A stretch of DNA of 64,000 nt. Source: Glaciecola sp. 33A (GTDB taxonomy: Bacteria; Pseudomonadota; Gammaproteobacteria; Enterobacterales; Alteromonadaceae). The stretch covers positions 26,438 through 90,437 of the forward strand of contig NZ_PJAR01000028.1 of NCBI RefSeq assembly GCF_002836745.1. Reading direction: 5' to 3'. Every line of letters begins with the position of its first letter. Within the stretch, counting starts at the first letter, position 1. Shown one piece after another: positions 24,521 to 33,977 of this stretch. The notes under the pieces were generated by a model that saw nothing but the letters and a program-made list of their open reading frames with translations, was not told the origin of the DNA and ran no database searches. A program made the translations under genes and the position numbers.

Positions 24521-26986
24521 ATGAAATCTATTCCTGATAACTTTGTACTCTGGTTTGCAGAACGTGGCTGGACATTGCGGTCATATCAAAAAAAGATGAT
24601 TGCTGCTTTTCGCAACAATAGATCAACCTTACTTATTGCGCCAACCGGCGCAGGGAAAACACTGTCGGGCTTTTTACCCTCACTAATCGACCTTTCACAG
24701 CAAAAGCAAACAGGCCTTCACACACTTTACATTTCACCATTGAAGGCGCTGACGCATGATATCCATCGAAATTTGCAACAGCCTATTGATGAAATGGGTC
24801 TTGGCATTAGTTTGGGCGCTCGAACGGGTGACACGACCTCTTATCAGCGGCAACAACAGCGTAAAAAGCCACCAAATATTTTATTGATAACGCCAGAATC
24901 ACTGATGCTGATGTTGTCATATGCTGATGCAGCTCAGATATTTGGGAACGTCAAAAATGTGATTATAGATGAGGCACATAGTTTCGCCTTCACCAAACGC
25001 GGCGATTTTACTGCCTTGGCGTTGGCCCGTTTGCAATATTTAAGCCCAAAAATGATACGTTTTGGCTTATCGGCAACGGTGGCGGAACCAGCATCATTGG
25101 CAGCTTGGTTGGGCGTTAATGGCGAACCTACCGATATTTTACAGCTAAACAGTCCGGTTAAACCAAAGATCAAAATTTTAACATCAAAAGAGCGTATGCC
25201 TTTTGCTGGCAATATGGGCACATATGCCGTTAAAGAGATCTATTCACAAATTGCTCAAGCGCAAACCACCTTGATTTTTGTGAACACGAGAGCTCAAGCA
25301 GAGTTGATTTTTCAACATTTGTGGAATGAAAACAGTCAGTTGTTACCCATAGCGATTTATCACGGATCGTTAAGCAAAGAGCAACGAATAAAAACAGCAG
25401 CGATGATGGCATCAGGAAAACTAAGGGCAATTGTTGCAACCTCTGCGTTAGAGTTAGGTATTGACTGGGGTAATGTCGATTTGGTCATACAGGTGGGTGC
25501 ACCTAAAGGAGTGAGTCGCTTGTTACAACGAATTGGGCGTTCAAATCATACTATGGATGAGCCTTCTAAAGCACTGCTAGTGCCTGCAAATCGATTTGAA
25601 ACCTTGGAATGCCAGTCCGCTATTAATGCGATTAAACGCAATGAATTGGACGGCGACACCCCAGTGTTAGGCGCACTCGATGTGTTACCACAATTCATTC
25701 TAAACTGTTTGTGCAGTGAAACCGCAGATGAAGAGAAGATCTACCAACAGGTGGTTAATACCAGTCCGTATGGTGGTCTTGATCGACTCACTTTCAGCCA
25801 ACTCTGGCAATTTACTGAAAATGGTGGCTATGCACTGCAGGCTTATGAGCGCTATAACCGACTAAGACGATGTGAAGATGGTTTGTTTGAACCCGCGTCA
25901 AAACGCGTTATTACGCGCCATCGTCAAAACATAGGGACAATTGTTGAAGCGGGTAGGTTAAAAGTGAAGCGCTTACGGCGCTCCCATCAAGGTAAAATTA
26001 TCGGCGAAGTAGAGGAGTATTTTGCACAAACGCTAGTGCCCGGTGACACTTTTTACTTCGCGGGCGAAGTACTGCGTTTTGAAGGTATTCGAGACATGAT
26101 TGTTGAGGCTAAGCCTGGAAAAGCTAAAGAACCTAAAATTCCTAGCTATTCAGGTGGGCAAATGCCATTGAGTAGCTTTCTAGCTGATGGTGTTCGTAAC
26201 TTACTGAATCGTCCCGAAGAGTGGAATAAAATGCCTAAGCAAGTTGTCGATTGGCTTGAATTACAAAGTGCTTTTTCGATGATCCCGCAAGCCAATAAAA
26301 TACTCATTGAGCAATTTCCTTACCGCCAGACACAGTGCACATTGTTTTATACATTTGAAGGGCGTAAAGCAAATCAAACCTTAGGTATGTTAATAACAAG
26401 GCGTATGGAAAAAATGGGGCTCAAACCACTTAGTTTTAGTATTACCGACTACGGGCTTTCAATTTCTTCTATAGAGGCCGTCATTAGCGAACATCTGACA
26501 AGCTTATTTAATCCTGATATTTTGGGCGCTGAATTGGAAGAATGGATGCTGGCAGCACCAATGCTCAAGCGTTCGTTTCGCAGAGTGGCTATTGTCAGTG
26601 GGCTAATCGAACAACAATATCACAGCACCAAGAAAACGATGAAGCAAGTCACATTTTCAACAGATTTGATATATGACACATTGCGTGAACATGATCCTGA
26701 GCACATTCTCTTGCGGGTTACCAGAGAAGACGCTGAACGTGAATTACTCGATTTGCAGCGTTTAGCTGATATGTTGACACGATTCTATCAGCAGTTTGAT
26801 TTTAACGCGTTGCCTAAAGCCTCACCGATGGCAATTTCTATCGTACTTAACGGTAAGTCTGAGCAAATAAAAGGGAAAGGTGCTGAGTCTTTACTAGAAC
26901 AGGCAAGTTTATATCAAGAGGCAGAAAACATGCTGCAAGAAGTCAAAGATCTGCTTAATCCCAGCAATATAGGAAAAGCAGTTTGA
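24521..26986 (+). CDS. Ligase-associated DEXH-box helicase (Lhr-type)
   Basis: The 821-residue SF2 helicase has Walker A APTGAGKTLSGF near residue 40, DEAH as VIIDEAHSFAF near residue 148, motif III GLSATV, motif V ATSALELGIDWG and motif VI QRIGRSNH. An Lhr-core-like winged helix and beta-barrel region follow. Its length matches the ligase-associated branch rather than the full-length Lhr of about 1500 residues. It should translocate on ssDNA to prepare substrates for the neighbouring nuclease and ligase. The pdeM start overlaps its stop by three bases, so they are co-translated. Confidence 0.95.
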   Translation: MKSIPDNFVLWFAERGWTLRSYQKKMIAAFRNNRSTLLIAPTGAGKTLSGFLPSLIDLSQQKQTGLHTLYISPLKALTHDIHRNLQQPIDEMGLGISLGARTGDTTSYQRQQQRKKPPNILLITPESLMLMLSYADAAQIFGNVKNVIIDEAHSFAFTKRGDFTALALARLQYLSPKMIRFGLSATVAEPASLAAWLGVNGEPTDILQLNSPVKPKIKILTSKERMPFAGNMGTYAVKEIYSQIAQAQTTLIFVNTRAQAELIFQHLWNENSQLLPIAIYHGSLSKEQRIKTAAMMASGKLRAIVATSALELGIDWGNVDLVIQVGAPKGVSRLLQRIGRSNHTMDEPSKALLVPANRFETLECQSAINAIKRNELDGDTPVLGALDVLPQFILNCLCSETADEEKIYQQVVNTSPYGGLDRLTFSQLWQFTENGGYALQAYERYNRLRRCEDGLFEPASKRVITRHRQNIGTIVEAGRLKVKRLRRSHQGKIIGEVEEYFAQTLVPGDTFYFAGEVLRFEGIRDMIVEAKPGKAKEPKIPSYSGGQMPLSSFLADGVRNLLNRPEEWNKMPKQVVDWLELQSAFSMIPQANKILIEQFPYRQTQCTLFYTFEGRKANQTLGMLITRRMEKMGLKPLSFSITDYGLSISSIEAVISEHLTSLFNPDILGAELEEWMLAAPMLKRSFRRVAIVSGLIEQQYHSTKKTMKQVTFSTDLIYDTLREHDPEHILLRVTREDAERELLDLQRLADMLTRFYQQFDFNALPKASPMAISIVLNGKSEQIKGKGAESLLEQASLYQEAENMLQEVKDLLNPSNIGKAV

Positions 26987-27726
26987 TATTAGAGAATGGG
27001 TTAATTTCAAGATTAAAAAAGCACAAAGCCTGTATCATTGACTTTGCGCATAATCGTATCATTTTGGATGCGTCGGGCACCTTATTCTGGCCGGCCTATG
27101 ACTTGTTAGTTTTTTCTGATCTGCATTTTGAAAAGGGCAGCTTTTTGTCACAATTTGCAAACCCTTTGCCAAGATTAGACACTCAAAAAACGCTGAATAG
27201 CATGCAAAATGTATTGACCCTTTATCAACCCACATGCGTTATCTGCCTGGGCGATAGCTTTCATGATGGCAACGCGATTAGTCGAATGGATTTACGTAAT
27301 GTTGATGAGCTTAATAGCATGGTCAACTCGGTATTAAATTGGCAATGGGTACTCGGCAATCATGACCCTGAAATACCTAAACAAATAGCCGGTCAATCAA
27401 GCGCAAACCTGACAGTAAATAACCTTTTATTAGTTCATGAGCCTGAAGAACAGATCCAAGAAATGCAAGATGACCAGCCAATTGAAGCTCAAATAATAGG
27501 ACATTTTCATCCTAAAATGCGTGTCAAAAAAATGGGACACACGATGTCAGGTAAGTGTTTTGTTGTTGGCAGTGAAATATTACTCATGCCCGCTTTTGGG
27601 CAGTATACCGGAGGCCTTTCTATTGACCATGAAGTCATTAAAAATACGGTAGGTAAACCATCATTAAAATACTTTTTATATGAGCAAAAAATATTTAACA
27701 TCAAGTCGCATAGCACAGAAGCCTAG
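26983..27726 (+). CDS. pdeM: Ligase-associated DNA damage response endonuclease PdeM
   Basis: The 247-residue calcineurin-like phosphoesterase has the five metal-binding blocks in order: FSDLHFEKG (near residue 45), CLGDSFHDG (near 87), LGNHDPE (near 125), LVHEPEE and GHFHPKM (near 170). PdeM is the nuclease of the ligase-associated repair set. The start is TTG 26983, overlapping the helicase TGA (TTGA), which implies translational coupling. It converges on aguB with only six bases between stops and no terminator, so read-through antisense transcription is likely. Confidence 0.93.
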   Translation: MILENGLISRLKKHKACIIDFAHNRIILDASGTLFWPAYDLLVFSDLHFEKGSFLSQFANPLPRLDTQKTLNSMQNVLTLYQPTCVICLGDSFHDGNAISRMDLRNVDELNSMVNSVLNWQWVLGNHDPEIPKQIAGQSSANLTVNNLLLVHEPEEQIQEMQDDQPIEAQIIGHFHPKMRVKKMGHTMSGKCFVVGSEILLMPAFGQYTGGLSIDHEVIKNTVGKPSLKYFLYEQKIFNIKSHSTEA

Positions 27727-27732
27727 TTATTT

Positions 27733-28674
27733 TCAGTCACGCCAGCGTTTCGTTAAATCAGCATATGCATCTATTCTTCTGTCTCTGAAATACGGCCAAA
27801 TTCGTTTCACGTTTTCAGTGCGTTGCATATCGAGTTCAACTGCCAGCACTTGGTCATCTGCGCTGTTTGCTTGAGCTAGTATTTCACCTTGTGGGCCGGC
27901 AATAAAACTGAGTCCCCAAAATTGAATGCCAGGAGCGCTAGCAATGGGTGAAGGTTCAAAACCAACGCGATTAGCAACAACAACCGGAACCGAATTTGCT
28001 ATGGCATGAGCACGCTGAATGGTCTGCCATGCATCTTGTTGTCGCAGTTGTTCGTCAAGCGTATCGGTTTTATCCCAGCCGATTGCCGTTGGATAAAATA
28101 AAATATCTGCGCCAGCCATTGCCATTAACCTCGCTGCCTCTGGATACCACTGGTCCCAACAAACCAAAACACCAAGTTTTCCGACACTGGTTTGAATAGG
28201 TTCAAAGCCGATATCGCCTGGCGTGAAATAAAATTTTTCGTGAAATCCAGGGTCGTCAGGAATATGCATTTTACGATATTTGCCCGCTATCTCTTTGCTT
28301 CGATCAAAGACAACCGCAGTATTATGATACAAACCAGATCCGCGTTTTTCGAATAGTGAGGTGATTAAGACGATGTTTAGTGAGGCTGCTAGTTGACCAA
28401 AATAAACCGTTGCATCGCCTGGTATTGGTTCTGCCAAATCAAAAGCGTCCACGTCTTCTTGTTGGCAAAAGTATAGCGTACTGTGTAACTCCTGCAATAA
28501 AATACATTCACAGCCACCAGCAGCTAACTGCTTGACTCTTTTTGCACTCTTAGTCCAGTTTTCAAGTTTGTTGTTTGATCCAACAGATTGCTGAACTACG
28601 CCTATCTTTAAGGTCGATTTCATTGCCTTTGAACCCGCTTTTTTAGTCAGATTATCTGACGATTGAGTACTCAT
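27733..28674 (-). CDS. aguB: N-carbamoylputrescine amidase
   Basis: AguB hydrolyses N-carbamoylputrescine to putrescine, CO2 and ammonia, the last step of the agmatine route. The nitrilase-superfamily triad is visible: Glu in LLQELHSTLYF, Lys in YRKMHIPDDPGF, and Cys in LVCWDQWYPEAARL. I place the start at ATG 28674, which forms an ATGA overlap with the aguA stop; a GTG three codons upstream is possible, and an internal Met (MKSTLKIGVV) would give the more usual family length of about 295. It follows aguA on the same message. Confidence 0.95.
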   Translation of the reverse strand: MSTQSSDNLTKKAGSKAMKSTLKIGVVQQSVGSNNKLENWTKSAKRVKQLAAGGCECILLQELHSTLYFCQQEDVDAFDLAEPIPGDATVYFGQLAASLNIVLITSLFEKRGSGLYHNTAVVFDRSKEIAGKYRKMHIPDDPGFHEKFYFTPGDIGFEPIQTSVGKLGVLVCWDQWYPEAARLMAMAGADILFYPTAIGWDKTDTLDEQLRQQDAWQTIQRAHAIANSVPVVVANRVGFEPSPIASAPGIQFWGLSFIAGPQGEILAQANSADDQVLAVELDMQRTENVKRIWPYFRDRRIDAYADLTKRWRD

Positions 28675-29738
28675 AGCTCGCACACTCCAGTTTGGCCTTT
28701 TTCAATAATCTCAGGCTTTATGGTATCGCAAGGCACCTGCATTGTAATGCAATGTAAACTACCGAATTGCTGAACTAGTGGTGCGCAATTAAGAGGCACA
28801 ATTTTGTGGTTTGGGAATGCATTTTGAATGATTTTTAAAGCCTCTACATCTTCTTCTTGCTTATAAATGGGAAATAATACCGATTTATTACAAATTAGGA
28901 AATTAGCGTAAGAAGCAGGTAATCGCTCACCATCCTGATTGTGCATTTCGGGTAAAGGAAGTTCGTAAATTGCATGTGTTGGAAGCGCTTTCTGGCATTC
29001 CATTCGCAACTTAAATAGTCCGTCAAAATGACTGTCATTGGGTCGATTGTAAGCGCCTTGAATAACTAAACCGTGCAACGGAGTGAAGCGCACTAAAGTA
29101 TCAATATGTCCGTCGGTATCATCGCCCTCTAAATAACCATACTCGAGTATACTGATGTTAGCTGCCCCCAGTTTATGAGTAAATACATCTACATATTCTT
29201 TTTCAGTTAGAGTACCGTTTCTTGATGCGTTAAATAAGCATGATCGGGTTGATATTAGATGTTGATTTTGGTCAATTTCAAGCGCGCCTCCTTCCAACAC
29301 AATGTCACAATGCTGCATAGGTTGCTGACAAAGACTAGCCAAAATGAGTCGATTTATGGTGTCGTCTTTAGTGGCATCAAATTTCTGACCCCAGCCATTA
29401 AACCGAAAACTTACCGGTACGTTACCATTAGCTGACTCGCAAGTTAAAAACGCATAATCACGAGCCCATGTGTCATTGTAGTCACAGGTCACGCAGAGCA
29501 CCTTTGCCGTGTCTGGAATAAGGCTTTTGATTAAAACTAACTCTTGTTTACGACACAGCAGAATAACAATCGCATTGGCATCATTAATGGCATTAATTAT
29601 ATCAACGTAAGTAATTTGTACTTCGTGAAGCCATGGATGCCAATCGGTATCTACGTTGGGCCATGCAAGAATAACCGCTTCTTGCTCAGCCCACTCAGGG
29701 AGAAGGGTCAAATCTTGCACTGAATTTTTAAAGGACAT
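28671..29738 (-). CDS. aguA: Agmatine deiminase
   Basis: AguA converts agmatine to N-carbamoylputrescine and ammonia. The 355-residue product shows the guanidino-modifying fold: PEWAEQEAVILAWP at the N-terminus, TWARDYAFL, LEGGALEIDQ, the catalytic EGDDTDGHID and the C-terminal nucleophilic Cys in FGSLHCITMQVP. Family length is normal. It is first in the aguA-aguB operon, with an ATGA overlap between the two. Together they give an arginine-derived putrescine route independent of ornithine decarboxylase. Confidence 0.96.
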   Translation of the reverse strand: MSFKNSVQDLTLLPEWAEQEAVILAWPNVDTDWHPWLHEVQITYVDIINAINDANAIVILLCRKQELVLIKSLIPDTAKVLCVTCDYNDTWARDYAFLTCESANGNVPVSFRFNGWGQKFDATKDDTINRLILASLCQQPMQHCDIVLEGGALEIDQNQHLISTRSCLFNASRNGTLTEKEYVDVFTHKLGAANISILEYGYLEGDDTDGHIDTLVRFTPLHGLVIQGAYNRPNDSHFDGLFKLRMECQKALPTHAIYELPLPEMHNQDGERLPASYANFLICNKSVLFPIYKQEEDVEALKIIQNAFPNHKIVPLNCAPLVQQFGSLHCITMQVPCDTIKPEIIEKGQTGVCEL

Positions 29739-29796
29739 AGTTGGCGGAGTTCCTAACTAAAACGAGTATTTAAAATGAATGTTTGGATTATAGCGA

Positions 29797-29985
29797 TTAT
29801 TGCGCCCATTGCCATGTTGTTAAGAAAGTTCGATGCGGCTGCCTATCAAAATATAGATAACTAACAAAATCAACGTCAGCTCTTTGAGCATAATCTTCAT
29901 TCAGCAAGTCATAAATATTGGCGCTCAAGACCATTTTTTCTTTATCTAAATCAGTAATGCACTTTGCATTAAAAAGTGCTTTGAA
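29797..29985 (-). pseudogene. 3' remnant of a TonB-dependent receptor gene
   Basis: On the minus strand a frame of 62 codons without any start reads FKALFNAK, then ITDLDKEKMVLSANIYDLLN, then EDYAQRADVDFVSYLYFDRQ and PHRTFL, before TAA at 29797-29799. This is the pattern of the last beta-strands and loops of a TonB receptor (NIYDLLNEDYAQRADVDF near the end, then a final strand). The frame is closed upstream by a stop at 29986-29988, and the plug and most of the barrel are missing. It occupies the gap between aguA and folM and appears to be a decaying deletion remnant. Confidence 0.6.
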
Positions 29986-30011
29986 TTAGCAACGGTGATT
30001 AAATAACTGGC

Positions 30012-30719
30012 TTATTTTAAATGCCGACCACCATCTAAGTGCAATGTCTGTCCGGTTATATAATGGCTGCTTAGCAAATAATTAACGGCTTTCACTGCTT
30101 CTTGTGCACCGGGGCAAACTTCCAGTAAAGATTTTTTAAGTGCTTTTGCACGATAAGCAGCTGAGTCGTCCTCATTAAACATGAGCAAGGCAGGTGCAAT
30201 GCTGTTGACTTTTACCTTTGGCGCTAGCAATGCACTGAAAGACAAAGTCAGATTGTGCAGAGCAGCTTTACTGGCCGCATAAGCAATGTGTTTTTTACTG
30301 CCTTTTACTTGCACATAGTCTGTCATGTGAATGATGTCACTCACAATATCGTTCGCTGACAGCATATCTTGCAATGCTAAATTTAATTGATAAGGCGCAT
30401 TTGCATGTACTTGCATCATTTTCTGAAATAGTTCGTTGTAATCCTCAGTGTCGGCTTCTTGATCCCAATCTGATGCATTGTGGATAATCGCACGCAACGA
30501 CGAGGTTTGATTTTTTACGTCTGAAATCAGCTTCAATAAACTATCTTGAGTTGAAAAGTCAGCTTGGATTAACATTGCCCCCAATGCTGTCAGCTCATCT
30601 ACTGAGGGCTTTTTCGTTCTATATGTTACAATAACCTTATGGTGCTGAGCTAATAAGTCTTTTGCGACTGCCAAGCCTAGGCGTTGGGTGCCACCTGTAA
30701 TGAGTATGGGTGAAGTCAT
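30012..30719 (-). CDS. folM: Dihydromonapterin reductase FolM
   Basis: FolM reduces dihydromonapterin to tetrahydromonapterin (and weakly dihydrofolate) with NADPH. The 235-residue short-chain dehydrogenase has the Rossmann motif ILITGGTQRLGLAVA, a short HNASDWDQE, the active-site YAASKAALHNLT and the family end LDGGRHLK. IIHMTDYVQVKGSKKHIAYA aligns well with the E. coli protein. It is divergent from folE, with 191 bases between them, which fits a shared pterin regulatory region. Confidence 0.94.
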   Translation of the reverse strand: MTSPILITGGTQRLGLAVAKDLLAQHHKVIVTYRTKKPSVDELTALGAMLIQADFSTQDSLLKLISDVKNQTSSLRAIIHNASDWDQEADTEDYNELFQKMMQVHANAPYQLNLALQDMLSANDIVSDIIHMTDYVQVKGSKKHIAYAASKAALHNLTLSFSALLAPKVKVNSIAPALLMFNEDDSAAYRAKALKKSLLEVCPGAQEAVKAVNYLLSSHYITGQTLHLDGGRHLK

Positions 30720-30910
30720 GAAGAAACCGAATCCTTATGGTGTGTGCAATTGATAGGTCAGTGAATCGAAGCTTAAAGAATATACGTTGCTTTTCTTAAA
30801 TTCGAACAAAATTAACTTTTTTTGAAAAATTTAAGAGACAGAGGTGAAAAAGTAAACCTTTCTGACAATGTAGTACGTATACCTTTATACATAATAAAAC
30901 GGAAGACCAA

Positions 30911-31612
30911 ATGTTAGCACATGAAGCTATAAAAATTCGCGGAGCGGCTGAACACTTAATTTCAGCTGAAGCGACTATTGTCCGCCGAGCATTGGAAGCC
31001 AAAGGTCTTGAAACGCCGATGGCCGAAAACGGATTCAGTAACGAAGAGAAAAGAATAAAAATTCAAGCAGCAATGCGCGTTGTAATGGAAACCCTTGGAT
31101 TAGATTTAAGTGATGATAGTTTACACGATACGCCAAATCGCATCGCTAAAATGTACGTGAATGAAATTTTTTCTGGATTGGATTACCGTGCTTTTCCAAA
31201 GATAACTCAAATTCAAAACAAAATGAGCATCGACCAACCTGTGCAGGTAACTGACATCAGTCTGACCAGCACCTGTGAACATCATTTTGTTACCATTGAT
31301 GGTGTGGCCACGGTGTCTTATATACCCAAGGACACGGTACTCGGTTTGTCGAAGATAAATCGTTTAGTCGGTTTTTTTGCGCAACGCCCGCAGGTGCAAG
31401 AAAGACTAACCCAGCAAGTAATGGTGGCCATTCAAGCGCTAACCGGAACAGACGATGTTGCGGTTAGTATTAACGCAACGCATTACTGTGTTAAAGCGAG
31501 GGGTATTAGAGATAGCCAATCTTATACCAAAACCAGTTCGTTAGGGGGAGCGTTTAATAGCAACCCAGACTTACGTAGAGAGTTCTATAATACTGCCCAA
31601 AGCACGGGTTGA
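30911..31612 (+). CDS. folE: GTP cyclohydrolase I
   Basis: FolE converts GTP to dihydroneopterin triphosphate, the first step of folate and pterin synthesis. The 233-residue product carries the zinc ligands in [12 protein letters not shown] and [11 protein letters not shown], and [13 protein letters not shown] and [12 protein letters not shown], all strongly conserved. The N-terminus from [20 protein letters not shown] aligns with the E. coli start, leaving about 15 extra residues before it. A GGAAG precedes ATG 30911. It is divergent from folM and followed by an intrinsic terminator, so monocistronic. Confidence 0.97.
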   Translation: MLAHEAIKIRGAAEHLISAEATIVRRALEAKGLETPMAENGFSNEEKRIKIQAAMRVVMETLGLDLSDDSLHDTPNRIAKMYVNEIFSGLDYRAFPKITQIQNKMSIDQPVQVTDISLTSTCEHHFVTIDGVATVSYIPKDTVLGLSKINRLVGFFAQRPQVQERLTQQVMVAIQALTGTDDVAVSINATHYCVKARGIRDSQSYTKTSSLGGAFNSNPDLRREFYNTAQSTG

Positions 31613-31644
31613 GTAATTCTTAATCTAAAATTTGCTTAAATAAC

Positions 31645-31676
31645 AAAAAACCAAGATAATTGCCTTGGTTTTTTTT
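31645..31676 (+). terminator. Rho-independent terminator after folE
   Basis: AACCAAG (31649-31655) pairs with CTTGGTT (31664-31670) over an 8-base loop; flanking A and T runs extend the stem, and about eight T residues follow. Confidence 0.9.
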
Positions 31677-31830
31677 GACTAGAAAATGCGCCTTTCTTCT
31701 AGCATGACCTAGCCATACACTAGCTGACGCAGGACTGCTATTGTTGTCGTTAGTCGGCTTGCTTGCACGCGTCATTAATGAATAAATCGACATTATTGTT
31801 AGTAAAGATATTGCTGCAGTATTAATGTCG

Positions 31831-33897
31831 CTAAAAAGCGAAGCGTTTGATCATTTCATTGCCGATCCCATCACGAACAATCACCTTGAGTTCTCGCATT
31901 GATTGTATGCCATCTGGCATTAAAACGGCTCTATATGGTTGTGTATTATCCATTGCAACAAAAGACTCACGGCCGTTCTTATCGACTAAGTAAAAATCAA
32001 CTTCGGCGAATGGAAGTGCTTTTTGTTCGCCAAATATTAAATTTATAGGGACAAATAACCGAGCGTTGTCTCTGTATACACCAGGCATCACGATATCAAA
32101 AATTTCACTCCCTTTATGTTTTTGCTGAGCTTTGAGTAAGACAAAACTCAGGGGCTCTAAGGTGGTCGTTAATTGACCTTGCTGCACTTTTGCATTATTA
32201 CCAAATACACTAGAGTAACTTAGTGAATCTACTTTTATTGATATATTTCGTGTTTGCATGCCCATGTTAAAAATCGCCAAATATTCAATTTTTTCATCAG
32301 CATCGATGCGTGAAAAAGCAACAATTCTATTAACGTTATCAATCAGTCTGTTTTGGTGAACACCGGTTTGTAATGCTTTGTGGTCTGCTCTTAGTTTAGC
32401 GAATTTTTGAAGTGACTGATAAATGGGGTGTTTTTGATTAAAGTTATCGTCCGCTGTAGTTTGGCGAGTACCAATAAGTGCGTTATCGTTATACATTTTC
32501 ACTAATGAAGGGTCCATGTCTTCGCGCGAATCTACGTCACCGCCATAGCCAGTAAAACCTTGCTCGTCACCATAATAGACGACAGGAATACCGCGCGACA
32601 TAAACATAAATGCATGAGCTAGGACACTTCGTTGTAGTTTTTCAGCTTCTGAAATATTTTTAAAACCTTGGTTTATAAACCAACCCACACGGCCAGTATC
32701 ATGGTTGCTTAAAAAATTCATGAGTAAATCCGGTGCTGAATCGGCATCTCGGTAGTAGTCATCGTTGTCGAATAACTGACCTAATCGGTTTATGTCTTTA
32801 TTCTCAAACAGGCTGTCTTTCACATTAAAGTGAAAGCCAAAATCAAGGACTGAAGGCAGTTTACCTGCGGTCGTGAATTTACTGAGTACCGCTGGATTGC
32901 CATCATAAACTTCTCCAAAAATGTGAAAGTTAGGTATACCCACTGTTTTGGCGTGAGCAATAATTGCGGGTCCAAGGCTCCGCCAAAACCTAAGATCAAC
33001 ATGTTTTGCAGTGTCAATTTTGAATCCGTCTGGTTTAAATTCATCAATAATATTTTTGAAGATTTGAGTCATACCAGCAACAACTTTAGGGTCAGAGGTT
33101 TTTAAGTCATCAAGTCCAGCAAAGTCACCACTAATAACATTTTTTACTTGCCAAAAACGGTCCTCTTGATTGTTGTAATATGTTGGATCGCTTAGCCACT
33201 CTGGAAACTGAAATGCTTTTTGTGGATCAAGCACAAAAGGAGTATAGGTATCGCCATTTGCGACTTGTTCAGTGCTTTTATATTCACAGCCAGGCTGGGT
33301 TTTAATAAAAGTACCATCTGCATTAAGGCATTCTTTATATCTCATAACATCGGCTGTGTGGTTAGTAATAATATCAAAAAAGACTTTAATACCGCGTGCA
33401 TGAGCAGCGTCAATTAAACTGCGTAAATCTTCATTTGTACCAAAGTGAGGATCAATTTCTGTAAAGTCCATAATCCAGTATCCAAGGTGACCGAAGCCGT
33501 CGCTTTGAATTGCACGGTTGCGTAATAAAGGCGTCATCCAAATGGCGGTTATACCCATGTTTTGAAGATAGTTCAATTTAGTCTCTACACCCAGAATATC
33601 GCCACCGTGAAATGCCCATTTGGAGGTTTTATCTAGCCCACCAAAAGAAATAGGCCGATTAGGATCGCCATTATCATTATCTGGATCTGCATTATTAAAA
33701 CGGTCGGGCATCACAAAGTAAAAAACATCCTCTTTTACATCTCTAGTTAAATACCCAGCATTTTCATCAATAACAATAGGATCAACACTTTTTAAAAACG
33801 CAGGCGCTTGCTTTGAGCAAGCGCCTGCGGCAAGCAGTATTAAACTCAACATAAGTATTTTTACTATTTGATGACTAGCCAAACTGCGTATTCCCAT
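31831..33897 (-). CDS. GH13-family alpha-amylase, lipoprotein
   Basis: The 688-residue product has a lipoprotein signal (LILLAAGAC, Cys near residue 27), then a GH13 (beta/alpha)8 barrel: FYFVMPDRFNN, GITAIWMTPLL, FDIITNHTADV (region I), the nucleophile Asp in GFKIDTAKHVD (region II), the acid/base Glu in FHIFGEVYD (region III), and NFLSNHDTGR (region IV). A C-terminal beta domain follows from about residue 540 with an added beta-sandwich-like end. It should cleave alpha-1,4-glucans at the outer envelope, feeding maltodextrin uptake. It stands alone, without visible transporter neighbours. Confidence 0.93.
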   Translation of the reverse strand: MGIRSLASHQIVKILMLSLILLAAGACSKQAPAFLKSVDPIVIDENAGYLTRDVKEDVFYFVMPDRFNNADPDNDNGDPNRPISFGGLDKTSKWAFHGGDILGVETKLNYLQNMGITAIWMTPLLRNRAIQSDGFGHLGYWIMDFTEIDPHFGTNEDLRSLIDAAHARGIKVFFDIITNHTADVMRYKECLNADGTFIKTQPGCEYKSTEQVANGDTYTPFVLDPQKAFQFPEWLSDPTYYNNQEDRFWQVKNVISGDFAGLDDLKTSDPKVVAGMTQIFKNIIDEFKPDGFKIDTAKHVDLRFWRSLGPAIIAHAKTVGIPNFHIFGEVYDGNPAVLSKFTTAGKLPSVLDFGFHFNVKDSLFENKDINRLGQLFDNDDYYRDADSAPDLLMNFLSNHDTGRVGWFINQGFKNISEAEKLQRSVLAHAFMFMSRGIPVVYYGDEQGFTGYGGDVDSREDMDPSLVKMYNDNALIGTRQTTADDNFNQKHPIYQSLQKFAKLRADHKALQTGVHQNRLIDNVNRIVAFSRIDADEKIEYLAIFNMGMQTRNISIKVDSLSYSSVFGNNAKVQQGQLTTTLEPLSFVLLKAQQKHKGSEIFDIVMPGVYRDNARLFVPINLIFGEQKALPFAEVDFYLVDKNGRESFVAMDNTQPYRAVLMPDGIQSMRELKVIVRDGIGNEMIKRFAF

Positions 33898-33977
33898 ATC
33901 AATGCTTATTCCGTATCGTTATTTCCGCTTACATAAAGGGTGACTGATTTACTTTTTCTGTAAACCCAAAAGTGTGT

